Source: Candidatus Bathyarchaeota archaeon
GTDB lineage: Archaea > Thermoproteota > Bathyarchaeia > TCS64
Length of the DNA stretch: 64,000 nucleotides
Assembly (NCBI GenBank): GCA_030739585.1
Contig: JASLYX010000006.1
Coordinates: 1-64,000, forward strand
Direction: 5' to 3'
Each line of letters opens with the position of its first letter. Position 1 is the first letter of the stretch. Below, one piece after another: positions 62,492-64,000 of the stretch. The position numbers were made by a program, and so were the translations under genes. The notes under the pieces were generated by a model, which saw only the letters and a program-made list of their open reading frames with translations, did no database searches and was not told the origin of the DNA.

Positions 62492-63847
62492 TTATGTTAT
62501 CGCTAATTTAAATGACTCTTCTAGAATGCTGAGCCCTGCATCAATCTGTTCTTCAGTAGTCACTAAATGAGGCGTTAATCGTATAACATTATTATTACCA
62601 TATCGGCCCATGGATCTGATCAAAAGTCCTTTTCTATAGGCATTGTCCACGATTCTATTTGCTAGCTCATTAGCCGGATTCTTTGTCTTCCTATCTTCTA
62701 CAAGCTCTATACCTAGCATAAATCCGATTCCCCGTATATCTCCTATATTCTCGAATCTCTCGGATAATTCATTCAGCCTTTTTTTGATCATGAGTCCCTG
62801 CCTCGAAGCCTTCGCAAGAAGCTGTTCCTCTTGCATCACCTCCAAGACAGCTGTGGCTGCGACACAGCTAACTATATTTCCTGAGAAAGAACCAACCGTG
62901 CCTCGAGCTATGGAGCCACATTTGTCTATAATATCACTGCTAGTAGCTACTGCTGAGATGGGTAAACCACCACCCATTGATTTTCCCAGACAAACTATAT
63001 CTGGGACAATATCCCAGTTCTCGACTGAAAGGAATTTTCCTGTTTTACCAAATCCTGAGAACACCTCATCGACGAGTAAAAGTATCCCCTTCTCATCACA
63101 CATTTTTCTTAGACCCTTTAAATAGCCTGGTGGTGGAGCCAAGACTCCGCTATTAGCCGGCAAGCCTTCAATAATAATTCCAACGATTTCTTCAGGGTAA
63201 TAGCTTTCAAAAATCTCTTCAAAATAAGACAAACATACGAGGTTACAGTTTTCAAAGTTATGACCCATGGGGCAGCGATAACAATAGGGCCATGGTGCGT
63301 ACAAAATTTCTGTGATGAGTGGGGACAGACCTCCCTTGAACATATGTTTGCCGACTCCAGCAAGACGGGAACAATCGACTGTACCCTCCCCAAAGTTTAG
63401 TCCATGATAACTTATGATGATCCTTTTTTTTGTATAGTCCCGAGCAAGACGAGTCATCAAGTCTATGGCTTCGCTTCCAGTGGCGGTATACCCAATCTTG
63501 CCGTTACTCAAATCTCCTGGTAGCCACTTTAGTAATTTTTCTGCGTAATCTATGAATGGGACTGATTGACCAGCACCTCCTGACGATGTCTTTAATTGCT
63601 TTTGGACCGCCTCTATTACCCTCGGATGGTTGGAGCCAACAGCGTTTATAGACGAACTAAAACTTAAAAATGCGTTACCATCCAAGTCCTCGACCATGGC
63701 ATTGTATGACCTTTTAACGGCCAATCCCCGTTTTGAAGGAGAGCGGGGTTTCATAAAAGTCCGAGATTTCCGAATCATAATCTCTTTAGATTTAGGTCCA
63801 GGGAGATTCGTGGAGATATTGGGAACAGAAAACTTTTCTTTATTCAT
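62492..63847 (-). CDS. Class III aminotransferase (GSAM/ornithine-type)
   Basis: PLP aminotransferase of 451 residues. PLP lysine in VCLGKSMGGGLPISAV near 290, LLVDEVFSGFGKTGKF for the pyridine-contacting Asp, and GSEAIDLMTRLARDYTKK near 125 for the phosphate-site region. The C-terminal GIELVEDRKTKNP... segment is usual for the class. Co-directional with the two bicupins, 139 bp upstream of them; a shared pathway is inference. Confidence 0.88.
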   Translation of the reverse strand: MNKEKFSVPNISTNLPGPKSKEIMIRKSRTFMKPRSPSKRGLAVKRSYNAMVEDLDGNAFLSFSSSINAVGSNHPRVIEAVQKQLKTSSGGAGQSVPFIDYAEKLLKWLPGDLSNGKIGYTATGSEAIDLMTRLARDYTKKRIIISYHGLNFGEGTVDCSRLAGVGKHMFKGGLSPLITEILYAPWPYCYRCPMGHNFENCNLVCLSYFEEIFESYYPEEIVGIIIEGLPANSGVLAPPPGYLKGLRKMCDEKGILLLVDEVFSGFGKTGKFLSVENWDIVPDIVCLGKSMGGGLPISAVATSSDIIDKCGSIARGTVGSFSGNIVSCVAATAVLEVMQEEQLLAKASRQGLMIKKRLNELSERFENIGDIRGIGFMLGIELVEDRKTKNPANELANRIVDNAYRKGLLIRSMGRYGNNNVIRLTPHLVTTEEQIDAGLSILEESFKLAIT

Positions 63848-64000
63848 GTCTGTCCTTGATGTCAGTAAATATTAAAGCATTTCGCAACCTATTCTTTTAG
63901 GCTCCCGCGTGTGAAAAAGACCACTAACAACCCACAATTAAAGTAAATGGGTCATATTATGATTCCTATAGCGTTGCTGACCAAATTTATTTACTAGGCA
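63848..64000. other. Window-edge intergenic sequence
   Basis: AT-rich, probably promoter region of the class III aminotransferase gene. No ORF or RNA seen. Confidence 0.3.

Noticed and set aside
1-64000. CRISPR array, IS element, prophage or plasmid replication genes
   Set aside because: No regularly spaced repeats, transposase, integrase, capsid or replication protein found on either strand.

Overview
The window reads as one contig of an uncultured archaeon. Supporting genes are GatD/GatE amidotransferase, HerA/NurA, a proteasome beta subunit, archaeal-type ProRS, NadM, RtcA, the XPB/DUF790 pair and three methanofuran-biosynthesis genes. TATA-like boxes lie about 20-35 nt before several starts, short or absent leaders look common, and one tRNA carries an encoded CCA. 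GC content is moderate and TTG/GTG starts are frequent. The mixture (TACK-like information genes, a methanofuran pathway, a cytoplasmic reductive-dehalogenase homologue) suggests a Bathyarchaeia-like lineage, but that placement is inference.

Layout. 1-5 kb: a Dam-type methylase cut by the window edge, two tiny ORFs, then a HisA-like gene, mfnF, mfnE and mfnB (methanofuran head-group synthesis) and speD. 5-12.4 kb: small zinc-ribbon protein, aldo/keto reductase, an amidase with a GatC/AtzG-like small partner, AIM24 protein, a 4-oxalocrotonate tautomerase-like protein and two tandem amidohydrolases that have each lost a different His of the HxH metal motif. 12.4-14.1 kb: gene decay, including a zinc-ribbon/YbjQ gene broken by a stop, a frameshift and about 0.85 kb of inserted DNA that holds an intact YbjQ paralogue. 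14.2-25.9 kb: housekeeping metabolism (pyrG, gpmI, proS, adk, pyrB, arcC, M20 peptidase). 26-32.3 kb: an amber-interrupted Nudix gene, DUF166, a nurA-herA operon, then seven small winged-helix genes side by side. 32.8-39 kb: Rossmann-fold protein, class V aminotransferase, gatD-gatE. 39.4-45.8 kb: phosphoribosyltransferase and a tightly packed nadM / B3-B4 / rtcA / XPB / DUF790 series, then a proteasome beta subunit with Ala in place of Thr1. 46-53 kb: tRNA-Ala(CGC), an amber-interrupted fucose-isomerase-like gene divergent from a reductive dehalogenase homologue, and an IleRS with atypical signature motifs. 53.6-57 kb: nucleotide-sugar genes (UDP-sugar dehydrogenase, DegT aminotransferase, hexapeptide acyltransferase). 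57.2-64 kb: a more AT-rich accessory stretch with an aspartoacylase-family pseudoenzyme, an MFS transporter, a surface-protein remnant, two bicupins and a class III aminotransferase.

The most interesting items are the HerA/NurA plus winged-helix array, the complementary amidohydrolase pair, the beta subunit lacking Thr1, and the recurrence of single in-frame TAG codons in otherwise intact reading frames. TAG is also a common ordinary terminator here, so genome-wide recoding is not supported. Six small genes of fewer than 60 residues were recovered by reading the gaps directly.
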